Assembly: GCA_022605405.1 (NCBI GenBank)
Contig: JABYQQ010000002.1
Span: 1,860,001-1,924,000, forward strand
DNA length: 64,000 nt
From: Earliella scabrosa
Lineage: Eukaryota > Basidiomycota > Agaricomycetes > Polyporales > Polyporaceae
Direction: 5' to 3'
In this document: in pieces, positions 12,101-23,393 of the stretch
Numbering within the stretch: position 1 is the first letter of the stretch
How the letters are laid out: each line of letters opens with the position of its first letter
The notes under the pieces: generated by a model
The model's input: only the letters and a program-made list of their open reading frames with translations
Told to the model about the DNA's origin: nothing
Databases searched by the model: none
Program-made: the position numbers and the translations under genes

Positions 12101-13811
12101 CCCCCGCTCTCCCCACACACACTCCCCTCGATCCTCTGTCAAGACTCAACGTTCAACATACAAGCTCAAGTTTCTTGGACGCGCGCGTACGCAAGTTAGT
12201 TCATGTCGTTCAACACTTGATATGTGTATGTTGGTCAATGCCGACTTGTCATTGTCGCTATGCGCACGTCCACTCCGGAGTCCGCGAGCACAGGTGAGTA
12301 CCCTCTAGGCTATTGTACCCCTGATTGTTCGCATCGTCAGGCCTGGACCACGACATCACCACCCCGAACGCTAATAACTTCCGCGCCATCAGAACGAAGA
12401 GATGGAGGTGGCTTGGACTTCCCCAGTTCCGACTTCTCCCGACGGGGCCTTGATCTTGATTCCAGATGCGGCATGCCCCCGTGGATCTCGATTCGTCCAC
12501 AGCGGAGTGCGCTACACAACCTGATATCTTACGGCCATCGTCTCTGTGCTCGTGGTGCGGGTATACGATGTTGTAGGTCCGTCTATCCCTCACATCAGCA
12601 GGTCCGCCCAATCGTCTGCCTAGGGGGTACTTGGATACGATTGCTTCTCATCCGACTCCAACGCCCAAGCTTCGTATGACCTCCCGCGAGTCGGCGTCGC
12701 GACCTCGGATGCGGCCCCGAAACTTCAAAGCATACCTATCGATTCCCATAGTACTTAGCGATGGCAAGACTCAGAGCGCGTGCAAAGGAGGTCTGAGCGC
12801 ACACATTCGATCGTGAGTAGTCTGTTCTTTGGGCAGGATGGAGGTACTGATTGCATGGCCGTACAGCCGACGACACAGCTATGTATCTCGACGGTCAAAG
12901 TGTCAATGATGACGAACCTTTCGCCTTCCGCGAACTCTGTCACAGGGTGTGGACCTCCGAAGTTAAGATCTCTGCGGTCTGACGGAGCAGCACATGATGC
13001 GTCTCGGCATGGTCACCTCCGCATGGACTCGTACGCGAATCCGAGGGAGAAGATCGACAATCCTCGCTCCTTCGCTCTCTCAAGCACTCAATTGAGCCGG
13101 TGCATCCTATGCCCCTCGCTCCCTGTTCACCCGTACGACTCATGGCCTGTTGCGATCCGGGATTGTTACAGGCAATCTCGTCAACGTTAGGAGTCTCCTG
13201 TACTGGTCTCAGCGATCTGCCTGCGTGCTACTATGGCATAGTGTTCTTGGGCCATACAGTCCGTTGCCCGTGCTCCTGTAGCTGAGGTTTCTGGGGATCT
13301 TTGTGCGGCTGCGTTGCTTCTTTGTCTGTTGTTCATCGAATTGGCGGAGTGACACCTTGCGTATTTGGGGGTCCCACTATCCTTCCAGTCTTGGGTATCC
13401 AATCCCGAGCGTTTCTGAGGTGAAGACGCCCCCGGACCCCTCCCGGAGCGCCGAGATGACTCGTGGACAGCGCACCCTTTACAGCGCATCGTCGTGACTT
13501 CGTGCTGTCTACAAATGCGTGCTCGTCGGAGAGCACACCTCTTAGCAACGGCTGTCGCCAAAGGTCTCACACACTCGCACCGTCTACGATGGCCTTGGAA
13601 TATAAATCCCTCTTGCTTCACCTCAACGCACTCGACATCGCGAGGATCCTGTCGCTGAAGATCGTCTCCCTCGGATGTTCTAGTGGAACCCAGTACCAGT
13701 ACGGTCGCACGAGGTGAGATTGGGTGAACCGGATCTAGTACTGCTCATGCGCTGACGTTTCGTGTACCCTAGTCAGATAAGCCTTGAAGAGGTATAGTAC
13801 ACGATGCATTT
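12101..13811. other. Region with short unresolved coding-like pieces
   Basis: Plus-strand fragments with plausible splice signals occur (for example an ATG at about 12258 followed by gtgagt at 12293), but I cannot chain them into one protein or recognise a family. Treat as a possible unrecognised multi-exon gene or decayed sequence. Confidence 0.3.
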
Positions 13812-15557
13812 ATGGCCTTTGCAGAGACTTACACGACAATGCAGATACGTAGCATAGAAGACATACTCATCGACACCCTGTCTATCTTGCGCGCGGAGGT
13901 GAACAGGACAAAACCGATCAACAAACTTCCTCCGGAAATTCTCGGCCACGTCTTCTCCTTCGTCCCCGAGGCTCACGATCCCGATCTCCGCAATGGGCTC
14001 TCTCACACCTACGGACCGTTCGCGGTCAGCCCCATCAGCCATCTCCATCCTCTGATGAGCGTCTGTCACTACTGGCGCAACGTCGCGACTGGGTCCCCTT
14101 ATCTTTGGTCGACCATCGAAGTGGATCGGAACGGCAGATTATTCAAGTCTCCGTACATATCTCAGCACTACCCACTCCATGTGTACATCTCAGGTCGCGC
14201 GCTCTTTACCGGCCAGTTCGGAATGGGGTTCCTGAATGAAGAGGGCCATCGCATCCGCGAGCTGCGCTTGCATGACATCGACGACCAAGCACAACTCTCT
14301 TATCTAGCGTCGTTTCGTGCGGACGATCTGCGTTCGTGCAAGCTCTCCGTCCTACGGCCGGACGAAGAGGCCTCTACGCGAGCGATCCCTCTCTTCGACG
14401 GCCATGCACCTCGGCTCAAGACCCTCTTCCTGCAAGGACTGTACTACATTCCTTCCACAAAATTCCCGTCGCTCACTCATCTCATCATGGTCTCTGGGAG
14501 CGCCAGAGTTCGTCCCTCATACTCATTCCGTGATCTACTCGTCTTCCTGGCCGGCTGTCGTATGCTCCAAGCCCTGCACATGCACTACTTCGACACAATC
14601 GACTTCTACGGGACGCTGACGATGTCGCGCGGGAATAATATGGTTCGGCTGCCTCGTCTCCGCATGTTCTCCCTGTGCGAGACGCTGCCACGCACCCAGA
14701 CGTCTCGGCTGCTGACGAGCAACACGGGACCCATGTTTCGCTCTGCCTTCCTCTCCAACATTGAGCTGCCTGATCGCTGTCTCGTCCGGCTGTACCCCAT
14801 CCTACCACATCAGTTCACTCCCACTCTCCGGATGCTCCGTACACACATCGAGCCCTATCCGCGCATGCGCATATCCATGGTAGAGGAGCATTACCTACCC
14901 GCAGCAGGAGGCAACAACGGGGTGGTCAGCACCTATTTCTCCCTGCAGCTCGTCCACCCGGCGCCACACGGAGGAGGAATCCGCATCGACTTCCCCAGCG
15001 ACCCCCTATGGCGTGTGGCGGAGCATCTCTGCAGCACAATCGACGAGCTGCCCACGTTTAGCGACGTCCGCGAGCTCTGGATCGCGCTCGGCACAACGCG
15101 GATGCTCGACGCGCCCTCCTGCCTCCTTCCCAAGCTTCCCCAGCTGACGACGCTCCTCGTCGATCTGAACCCGCGAGACCCGGAGGGCGGCGCGGCGAGC
15201 TGGAGCTGCCTGACCTCACTGGAGATAGACTACTGGAACGCGGTCGCCTGCCCGAACCTGCACACGCTCGTCGTCTGTCTCGCGCCGAAAATCGAAGGGC
15301 AGGTCACGTATCTCTTCAGCCTGCTGCTCTCGCGGAGCGAGGGCGGGCACCCCATCCGGTGCCTCGTGATCGCGTTTCAGGCGCAGCCTACGGCGGAGGT
15401 GTTCGCGCATGCGCTGGGACTTGAGGAGCTCGTGGAGGACTTCTTGTTGCTCGACCCGGGAACGCGCCTCCCGGACGATCTGCGCTGGGCGTGCAAGGTG
15501 CCGTTCGAGTGTCGGGATAGCTCCGAGACTCACTTGTATTGGCCGAGGTGGAGCTAG
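13812..15557 (+). CDS. F-box domain protein
   Basis: Single open frame of 581 aa. An F-box (INKLPPEILGHVFSFV, about 36-52) follows a short helical segment (IEDILIDTLSILRAEV) typical of agaricomycete F-box proteins; a tryptophan-containing F-box end is seen in VCHYWRNVATGSPYLWSTI. The remaining ~460 residues look like degenerate leucine-rich repeats (LRELRL, LKTLFLQGL, LTHLIMVS, LQALHMHYF). Such proteins link substrates to the SCF ubiquitin ligase through Skp1; the substrate is unknown. Two in-frame starts exist; the second, at 13848, begins just before the helical segment and is also possible. The family is greatly expanded in basidiomycetes, so this may be a lineage-specific copy. Confidence 0.85.
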   Translation: MAFAETYTTMQIRSIEDILIDTLSILRAEVNRTKPINKLPPEILGHVFSFVPEAHDPDLRNGLSHTYGPFAVSPISHLHPLMSVCHYWRNVATGSPYLWSTIEVDRNGRLFKSPYISQHYPLHVYISGRALFTGQFGMGFLNEEGHRIRELRLHDIDDQAQLSYLASFRADDLRSCKLSVLRPDEEASTRAIPLFDGHAPRLKTLFLQGLYYIPSTKFPSLTHLIMVSGSARVRPSYSFRDLLVFLAGCRMLQALHMHYFDTIDFYGTLTMSRGNNMVRLPRLRMFSLCETLPRTQTSRLLTSNTGPMFRSAFLSNIELPDRCLVRLYPILPHQFTPTLRMLRTHIEPYPRMRISMVEEHYLPAAGGNNGVVSTYFSLQLVHPAPHGGGIRIDFPSDPLWRVAEHLCSTIDELPTFSDVRELWIALGTTRMLDAPSCLLPKLPQLTTLLVDLNPRDPEGGAASWSCLTSLEIDYWNAVACPNLHTLVVCLAPKIEGQVTYLFSLLLSRSEGGHPIRCLVIAFQAQPTAEVFAHALGLEELVEDFLLLDPGTRLPDDLRWACKVPFECRDSSETHLYWPRWS

Positions 15558-16282
15558 AGGTGTAGCAGGACATCGGGTTTCATTTTCGGTCATCAAAACA
15601 TGGTATGTTTACAGGTCATGATAACAGCTATGTTAGAGGCTAGTATTTAGTTCACTCGGGACCGTCAGCACCTGCCCGTCTTGTCGCGGATACGTGGGCG
15701 ACGTTCGACGCCAACCCAGATGTAGCGGCCCTCTACAACCAGATACCCCGGAGCTATCCTGCCAGAGTCTTCGGTGTTCCAATAGTGGTCGTTCGTCGTT
15801 CTTGCGATGCTGCCACAGCGACGAGCGGTCCCAGTAAGCACTCGGGCAGGGGAAGATCTCTCCTGACTCGTTGATCCACTGGTGAGATGAGGCGTGACGC
15901 TCGCTGTAGGCGGTCAAACGGTTCCTTCAGTGTTTCGCAATAAGCAGACTATCGCTCGAAGACTCACCTCACGCAGCTGCATCCTGAATGTGGCACGAGA
16001 GGCCTCCGTCGCAGGAGCTTCTAAGCGCATCATGGGCGGGGGCGGGGGCGGGGGCAGCTTGGGCGGGGGTTTGCGCTTGAGCTGGGATGGTGTGTTGTTG
16101 GACGAAAGCCTCTACAAGTCGCAGGCACCGAGTTCCCGACCCATGCCTTTGCGGTCGGACTTGACGCGAACGGGTGAATTGGCAGAAGGAGCGGGGGACG
16201 TTCTCGTCGGGTATGGGTGGCGCAGCCTCCGGCGTTGACGGGCCGGGGAAAGGTATAGTTCTAGCCGCCTGCGGCTCATAGC
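15558..16282. other. Intergenic region between F-box gene and HMG-box remnant
   Basis: Convergent gene ends. Minus-strand open frames (15633-15917; 15969-16337 with an Ala/Pro repeat) may be 3' remains of the HMG-box gene but have no signature. Confidence 0.35.
16034..16070 (+). repeat. G-run cluster, possible G-quadruplex
   Basis: Successive runs of three to five G separated by single C (gggcgggggc type) and one further run after cagctt. Meets the usual G3+ four-run pattern for a quadruplex on the plus strand; codes Ala/Pro repeats on the minus strand. Confidence 0.5.
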
Positions 16283-17353
16283 CTAGCCTTGCGAGTCGCG
16301 ATTGAAACCAGGGGCGCTTGAGGCTGGAATGGTGCATTCCTCGCCGACAGCCTCAGGCTCCTCGATATCGAAGTCGCAGTCGATCGCATGACCCTTGTGG
16401 TCATTGGTTAGACATGATGGATGGGTTGGTAGACGGAGCGGGGTTGACAGACGCCCGATTCCGTCCTTCAGAGTAACGGTGTCTGATAGGATGGATTGGA
16501 ATGCGCCGTATTTGTCTCGCACAATGGCCGCGCGGAACCGACTCCAGTGGTTACTTGGCCCAATAGAAGCGGAGTAGCGGAGAAGCGGAGAAGCGAGAGT
16601 GAGCCGTGACGCGTGACGGGTAGCTCTCTTGAGTCGGAACCGAATGGAGGGCGCATGACCATCGACTTCAGTCTCTGGTGCGGGTGGTGGATCTCCTCGT
16701 ATTCGGTCTTCGCCGTGGTGAACTTCCGCCGATAGACCTCCTGTTCTTCCGGTGATAAGGTCTTGCATCGGGACCAGGGTCCTTTTAGATCTTGGTCTGA
16801 CTGGGTTGCTCTTCGCGGTGTCCGAGCGGAACAACATGAAGGAGTTCGCGGGTCTCGGAACGTCGTAGATTGGCTGACTGTCTTCATCAACGTATACCGT
16901 CTCGCCAGTCTCTGGATGGACAAACGACGAGTACATTGGCGGGTTTTGCATCGTCGGAGGATCGCCCTGATACCATGGGCACCTGCGTGATCGCCAGGCT
17001 GCTGTTTCTCCGAGTCGTCCGCCTGCGAACCGTCGTCGTCGTCCTTGCAGGCCTTTCGCGCCGATGCTGCTGCTTCTCGCCCTCACCCGTGATGAACAGT
17101 AGTTCGTTGTGTCCTTTGAATATCTCCTCGCCATCGAGCTCGCTAGGTTCGGGAGACTTGGGATCATCATTGCGCTTAAGTGGTAGGAGAGCTCACGTCA
17201 GTATTAAGTTAGAGAGGAGGGAGTGTAGTCCGCAGCTCACCGCGTCGTCGACCAACCCCACAGACCAAACGATCTGGTGTGGGATGATGACCATGACACT
17301 GGCGTGTAGTCAGGCACCAACGCGTAGTCCCACCTGGCCGTCGGGAACTTCAT
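16283..17353 (-). pseudogene. HMG-box transcription factor, frame-broken
   Basis: HMG-box proteins bind the DNA minor groove; fungal ones include mating and developmental regulators. A start at 17353 gives MKFPTARWDYALVPDY and splices over gtgagc (about 17240) to a polar segment. The first HMG helix, DVPRPANSFMLFRSDTAKSN, is in one frame (about 16860-16800), but the rest, CKTLSPEEQEVYRRKFTTAK and EYEEIHHP, is in another frame about 40 bases later. The middle of the box (roughly 15-20 residues) is missing and no splice pair repairs it. An acidic segment upstream (near 17000) is in a third frame. I conclude the gene is disrupted, although unseen introns cannot be excluded. A TATA-like ttataagag on the minus strand at about 17756-17764 lies upstream. 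Confidence 0.5.
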
Positions 17354-18705
17354 CCAATGGCTGAGGGACTCTTGCACGACCTGATCCGACGACGCACACA
17401 GTAGGCGTCATGGTCCCAGGACAGAACATGCCTTGGATTTCTGAGGACTGTGGCGAGCGCAAGGATTGGGGAAGCATGTCTACGTCAAAGATGACTAAGT
17501 ATTCCAAGTTAGGGAGCGTAGTATGCCACGAGTCAATAAGCGCACCTCTCATGACTCGGAGGAGACAAAGGCGTCGTCGTCTCATTTTCAGAACTGCGGT
17601 GAGATGATCGTGTTTGAATAATTCAATGAAGATGTCGAAGGGAAAGGGACAACGGACAGACGTTGCGGGGTACGCGCGACCACAAATCAGCCACACAGGA
17701 AACTTGAGGTCGGAAGTGGACTGAGACTGGAGAGAAGAGAGCTCAAGACAGAGCTCTTATAAGGACTGGCGAGCACAAAGGCTGTCGTCTTGATATGATA
17801 TATCCATCAGGACTTCTCAAACGTTCATTCGTCAATGTGCCGCCGCTGGCACTGAAAGAGCTTTGTACGAGACAGCGGCACCTTCAACGTCGCAGTGGTA
17901 TGCGACGCACAGCGGGAGCTGGCTTTTACTACTGATTTCCAACTGGTTAGTACTCAAATGATCATATGCAGGTCAAAGTACAAACTCGTGTCATGAATAC
18001 GCGACGCTGTCATCGACTCGTTACGGTCACCGTGGCGACAGTAAGTAGATCTACCTCATGTATGGTGCGCGTATAGCGTTTGAAGATGCTAGGTACTAGG
18101 CTTTCAATAATTCTTAGAGCCTCGTTCCCTCATGTTGAGTTCGGAGCTAAGAAGGTATGTAAACGCAGAGGAATGTGGTGACCGAAGCTGAAGGTCAGGC
18201 TAGCGCTCAAAATTGTTTAACACTGTTTGTCTCTGTTTGTCTGGTGCCTATCAATTTGGCGCTTCCTACGTGCCAGCACGTCTCTCATGGGCATTTATTT
18301 TCTTTCCTACATTCGAGGCACATGTCTTAGGTATGCAAGTACACACTCGCTCTGAGTATGGCTTGAAGAAGGATTCTACTGACAATATCTGTAGGCTGGC
18401 CAATCTTGAAGTCAGTACTTGCTTATCACAGCAGGGCCCGCCGGCTTACGAGACTCTGAGTCGGGCGTGCAGACACGGAAAATCTGATGCTATGACTACA
18501 GGAATGCCCCTCATGCACACCGTTGGTACCTTCTGGACAAGCCGTGCCTTTTATGGTCATGATACGAGATTGTGTGGTGTATCTCGATCGCGCGCGCTGC
18601 TTGACTGGAACGCATGATGCCGTCATCGTCTGCCCGCTCATGCCCGCCCATGCCCTACTGCAGCGCCCTCGAGGTAGGACCTGCTTCAAATGCCTTTGCA
18701 CCCCT
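17354..18705. other. Divergent intergenic region
   Basis: Lies between the minus-strand HMG remnant and the plus-strand adenylation gene. A minus-strand open frame (17696-17310) starts about 60 bp below a TATA-like element and could be a 5' exon of the HMG gene or a separate small gene; no family match seen. The remainder shows short unlinked frames. Confidence 0.3.
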
Positions 18706-21210
18706 ATGGCTTCTCAGCATACACCTCAAGGCCTACGCTCGTCCACCTTCTGCCCCGCGCCCTTCTGCCACGGGCTATCCGTTCCGGGACTTTACGAGTA
18801 TCATGCAAATCACAGCCCTGACCATCCGGTCTTCACCTACTCGGACGACTCAGAAGGATTCTCGAAAGACATCACCTACTCAGCTGCTTGGTCGACGATT
18901 GGCGTCGTCGCGGAATTGATACTCACGCGCTACAACGAGTATTCGAAGAGAAACGGAGAGCGGCCAGTCATCGCAGTTCTTGCACACGCAGGTCAGTACA
19001 TACTCTACCAGTTGTGCGATGCCTTTGTTGACTGTTGGTTGAGTTGATAGACACGCTCTCGTACGTCTATGTACTACTTGCAATCATGAGCCTGGGTCAC
19101 GTCGCCTTCCCACTTGCCCCCCGAAACACCGCTGCAATGATTGCGCACCTACTTGAGAGTTCGGGCGCGACACATGTTCTCGTGAGCGGAGAGCCCGCGA
19201 TGCAGCGTCTCGCTCAGGAAGCTGGCGAGATACTCGGAGAGAAGGGACTGGGCGTCAAGCGTCTACCAATGATCACTCACGAAGATTATTCGCCCGCGTC
19301 AGACCGGCAGACGGTCCACAAGGTTGTGGACATTGCAGATAACGATATTGCTATCATCTTGCATTCTACAGGTACTATGCAGTCTGCTGCATCGTGCGAT
19401 ACTTACCAATGTTGAATAGGAACGACGGCATTCCCCAAGCCTATTCCCATCTCGAGGCGTGGACTTGTCAACTTGAGCAATATCCCCTGTATGTCTCTTT
19501 CTCTGAATGTCTTTGCAGTCGGATCGGACGGTTAACACATGACTGTAGGCTTCGGCGAGGTTGATCTCGCAGGAAAGCGCATCGCAGCGCACACGAACCC
19601 GGTCTTTCGTACGTAGCTCCATCTCTTGCCATGCATAGATCTCAGACTAAGTCTGGATCAGATGCGATGGGACTTGGTACATTGATGGTACGTTCTCACT
19701 ATAGATACTTTCCCGGATCTGACATTATCTCCCTCTCGCATGATGTAGTGGCCGGTAAGCCATCCACCGTTCTCATGTCGAGGGTCATGATCACACCTTC
19801 TAAGTAGCTTACAAGCGGAGCAACGTTCGCGATCTACAAGCCATCGAGCCCTCCAGTAGATCCCACTCCAGCGAACTTCCTGGAGAGCTGGATCGCGAAC
19901 AGATGCAACATCGTCTTCTGTGTCCCTGCATTCATCGAAGTGAGCTGTACACTCCTCCGCTGTGCGCATGCCAGACCTGACTGACGGATTGGCAGGCCTG
20001 GACCCGCGATCCCGCCAACCTCTCGAAGTTACAGGAGCTTGATTGCATCGTGAGTGCGATATGTTTGTGCAATCACCAAAGGCTCAATTATGCAAAGATC
20101 TTCTCTGGGGCATCCGTAAGCAAAGCGATCGGGGACAAGCTCGCGCATTCAGGTGTGACGTTGCATCCCTTCTGGGGAAGGTACGTCTGTAGCTCTCGCG
20201 CGTAGTGGCTCCTCAGCATGGCTCATTCTGGCACGTGCTCCTCGTGATGTCAGTACTGAGGTCGGACCGGCGACGATGTTCATTCCCCGCGACCCGCCGC
20301 CCCTGAACGAGTGGGAGTACTTCAAGCTGTCGCATCACATCGAGTTCTTCATGCAGCCGCAGGAGAACATGGAGGGTATATTTGAGCCGATCATGATTGT
20401 GAGTTCCCGCCCATACCTTCAGTCTTGTATGCCACATCTAGCTCATACTGCGCTCTCACAGCCGACCGAGACGTGCTTTCCACACGTCACAAACTGTGAA
20501 CTCGACGGCAAGCCGGTGTTTGCAGTCGGAGACCTGCTAGAGCAACACCCCACAGACCCGACGAGATGGAGAGTGTTCGGACGGAAGGACGACCAGATCA
20601 TGTTGTCTACCGGAGAGAACGTGAGTCTATCATAGCCATCGCCACCGTGTCTTAGAAGGTAGAGCCATACTGATTGCCACCTCGCGTAGGTCAATCCTGT
20701 CTCTATTGAAGCGTTCATTGCGCAAGACCCTAACATCGCATGCGCAATCATGTTTGGCCGCCACCGCATCGACACTGGAGTGCTCATCGAGCCAGTCGCG
20801 AGGATTGAGGTCTCTAACGGAGATCCACAAGCGGTTGCGCGGTTCACAGAGCTCATTTGGTTCGTTTGACCTTCGAGACTCTTCCTCGCTCATCTGATAT
20901 CCGCGTGACTGACAGCTATGCTGGCAGGCCCACGATCGAGAACGCGAACGTACTCGCGCCTGCGTACGCTCGGATCAAAAGAAACGTACGTGGCCCATTT
21001 ACGGTGGCTCGGAGGGCAATGCCGACCTCTCGTCGTCTCCTGCAGATGATCCTTGTTGCGTCTCCTGACAAGCCTCTGGAGCGCACTCCCAAAGGGACTG
21101 CTAGGCGAGGTGTATGCTTGGAGCGCTATGCCACCGAGATTGAGGCGCTGTACGCGTCATATGAGGGCGAGTCCTACGCGGGGAGTAGGTTGTTTCCAGA
21201 CAGGGTGTAA
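18706..21210 (+). CDS. Stand-alone adenylation-domain (NRPS-like, acetyl-CoA synthetase-like) protein
   Basis: Adenylate-forming enzyme: activates a carboxylic acid with ATP. About 12 exons; the first are 18706-18991, 19051-19371 and 19420-19488. Core motifs can be read: HSTGTTAFPKPI (A3 P-loop), HAMGLGTLMWP, FWGSTEVGPATM (A5), PVFAVGDLLEQH (A7), WRVFGRKDDQIMLSTGENV (A8) and RTPKGTARRGV (A10, with the usual Lys). The N-terminus has GLYEYHANHSPDHPVFTY, as in basidiomycete aminoadipate-reductase-like proteins. After the A domain the protein ends (SRLFPDRV), with no carrier or reductase domain, so it is either a natural single-domain family member or truncated. Exon 19749-19754 (TGGCCG, Trp-Pro) is only six bases. 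Substrate cannot be read. Confidence 0.8.
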
Positions 21211-21715
21211 TTGTCGTTAGAAGTAAGCTGTCTGCTCGTTTTTGTCTCGCACCGGCTGAACTCAAACGATGCCATGACGTGGGTAGTCCATCGGTTGAAT
21301 GCCAGGTATACTCTGGTGTGAAGAGTATGCTAAGACTGAGATTTGCTTGCCCTTCATATCAAAATGCAGGGGCATCCACATCAGACAGTATGAAAGCCCG
21401 AGGACTGCACAGCGCGGCATGCTTTGTCACGAAGCGTCTTGCGCTGGCAGTATCAGCACAATACTGAGGGCGACTGAATGAAGCACATCGGAAGTGTAGC
21501 CGGTGGCGATAGATGAGGTCGTATGGCAGTTACTCAAGGTTCGCGTTTATTCAACTCGTACCACATCTCCAGGTGACCACCGTCGTGTTCTTGACCATCT
21601 CGCTTAATAGGACATGTGCGTTCAGCTGTGCCTAGCATGTGGCAAGCTCCCATCTAGGGCAACAGCTGTTGCCTTACTCTCGCTTGCTGGCTGTATCCTC
21701 GTGGGAATGCTCAAG
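21211..21715. other. Intergenic region
   Basis: Downstream of the adenylation gene; nothing recognised. Confidence 0.4.
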
Positions 21716-21725
21716 CGTATATAAA
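21716..21725 (+). promoter_or_regulatory. TATA box
   Basis: gtatataaag, a strong TATA match, about 150 bp upstream of the ORF at 21877; supports that ORF being expressed. Confidence 0.55.
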
Positions 21726-21876
21726 GACAACCAAGTGATGATTTCTTGTCGTCGTGCACACGGCTTACTTTACTTGAGCATTTCCAATTGTTTAAGGTAT
21801 GGTGTACACCGTTAGTCTTTGAAAGTATCTTTGCCGATTACTTCCTAGCATCCCTACAGACACCATACGAAGCACA

Positions 21877-22521
21877 ATGAGTGACATATTGGTCACATCC
21901 GACAGATATTCTGATGACGATCACACGGATTCTGATTCGGACACCGGGCACTACAAGCTGGAACTGAGGACCCCGGGCCTGAGTCTCAGGAAGTCTGCAA
22001 TTCCTAGAAGTCTCAGGCGCGCCGCCCAACCGTCTCTCTACGACAGGCGCAGCTCAGAACAAACCAACGAGCATGTGCGAAGGCCTACGGGACCAGACAC
22101 GGCTCAAAGTAGGGGTGGTAGAAGTCACACAGAGAATGCGGCTGAACGTAGTGTGAACCGGGTCGTAGACTCGCATGCTCAAGGCATCATCTCTTCTCTG
22201 CCTTCGCCTAGACCAGGTTGGCCTTCCAATCTTCCGATACCACGCGATCCTAGCCCTAAACATGATGAACACTCGCATCATCAAGACCGACGCAAAGGCG
22301 ATGTTCCTTGCAAGAAGTGTGGCACGCCGCTCACTGCAGACTCGGATACTACTTCCCCAGGGTCCCCTGGCGAGTCAGCACATTGCCAAGTTACTAGTAC
22401 CAACATATGTACCGAGAGCGGCGGAACACCTGATTCATCAGACCTACGTTGTGCATACTGTGGAGAATCCGTGACTACGCCTACGTACCAGTCCTATCAG
22501 CAACCGGATGGAGAGCGATGA
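21877..22521 (+). CDS. Disordered hypothetical protein with two CxxC pairs
   Basis: 214-codon ORF, not recognised. Mostly disordered and rich in Ser, Asp, Arg and Pro. Near the C-terminus two CxxC knuckles occur: PCKKCGTPL (about 144-152) and LRCAYCGES (about 191-199), with a further isolated Cys/His region between them, so a zinc ribbon is possible. A TATA box lies upstream. The ORF may continue by splicing into frames at 22524-23136, which include a Cys-containing stretch, but no junction is convincing. Confidence 0.4.
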   Translation: MSDILVTSDRYSDDDHTDSDSDTGHYKLELRTPGLSLRKSAIPRSLRRAAQPSLYDRRSSEQTNEHVRRPTGPDTAQSRGGRSHTENAAERSVNRVVDSHAQGIISSLPSPRPGWPSNLPIPRDPSPKHDEHSHHQDRRKGDVPCKKCGTPLTADSDTTSPGSPGESAHCQVTSTNICTESGGTPDSSDLRCAYCGESVTTPTYQSYQQPDGER

Positions 22522-23393
22522 ATCAGACTTCGACGGTGGAAGAAGGAGAACCTGTGTTTACATTGTACTATGATAGTTTGGTAAGTAGTAACATGTGGCG
22601 GGAACGTATCACAGGAAAGCCTTATACCCAATCGACGTGACAACAAGCCTCAGCCTCGAGGGGCCGTGCCGCTATAGCGAGGATGATTCAGAATGATTGT
22701 CCGAAATACCCAAACTCTGAGGATAATAGCAACGAGACGCCACCTACTGTTGTTGACGAGGGTGAGCCTGCCAGTGGCGATGTCTCCGAACTTGGGGTTG
22801 AAGTACAAGAGGGTCCGGTCCGATGGCCTAAACAGGCAACTTGAATACTTGGAGGATGCGTGTCGCAGAGACACAGCACACATCTTGTTCCCACCCCACC
22901 AACTTGTGTCGAGCAATATGTTATCATTATGTCACCTCTGCCTTGACATGCCAGTGCACCAGATCTGTCTTCTTGAGTGCCGCCGTGGCTCCGGACTCAT
23001 ATCGTCGCACGCGGCACCGACACGCGAGCCATCCGGCTCACGGTACCTGCGGCAATCCCGGGCAGTTGGACAACTGTTTAGGATCTTGAAGTCTAGATCT
23101 CCCATGGTAGTTAGACCGTGGCGCGGTGAGTGCTAGACAACCTCCTCCTAGCTCCTGGACGCGCAATATACGCGTGCGGATGCCCCAATCCGAGATGCCG
23201 TTGGGTGCAACTCGTGTCGGAGGGTGACAGGGATGAGTAGTTTGGAAGCCCTCGCGCCGCCTCATGCATCATGACTCGTAATTTCGGTTACATATGATAT
23301 TCTACTGGAAGAGGCAGCCTCTACTTATCGCTTCTCTCACAACTCTGACCGGCTACGAAAGTGAGTCAGTAGGATTCTATTCCTCTCTCGACC
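22522..23393. other. Possible 3' exons of the preceding ORF or intergenic
   Basis: Plus-strand frames at 22693-23136 (LCHLCLDMPVHQICLLECRR, Cys-rich) could be downstream exons; gtaagt-like donors exist near 22580. No protein family recognised. Confidence 0.25.
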
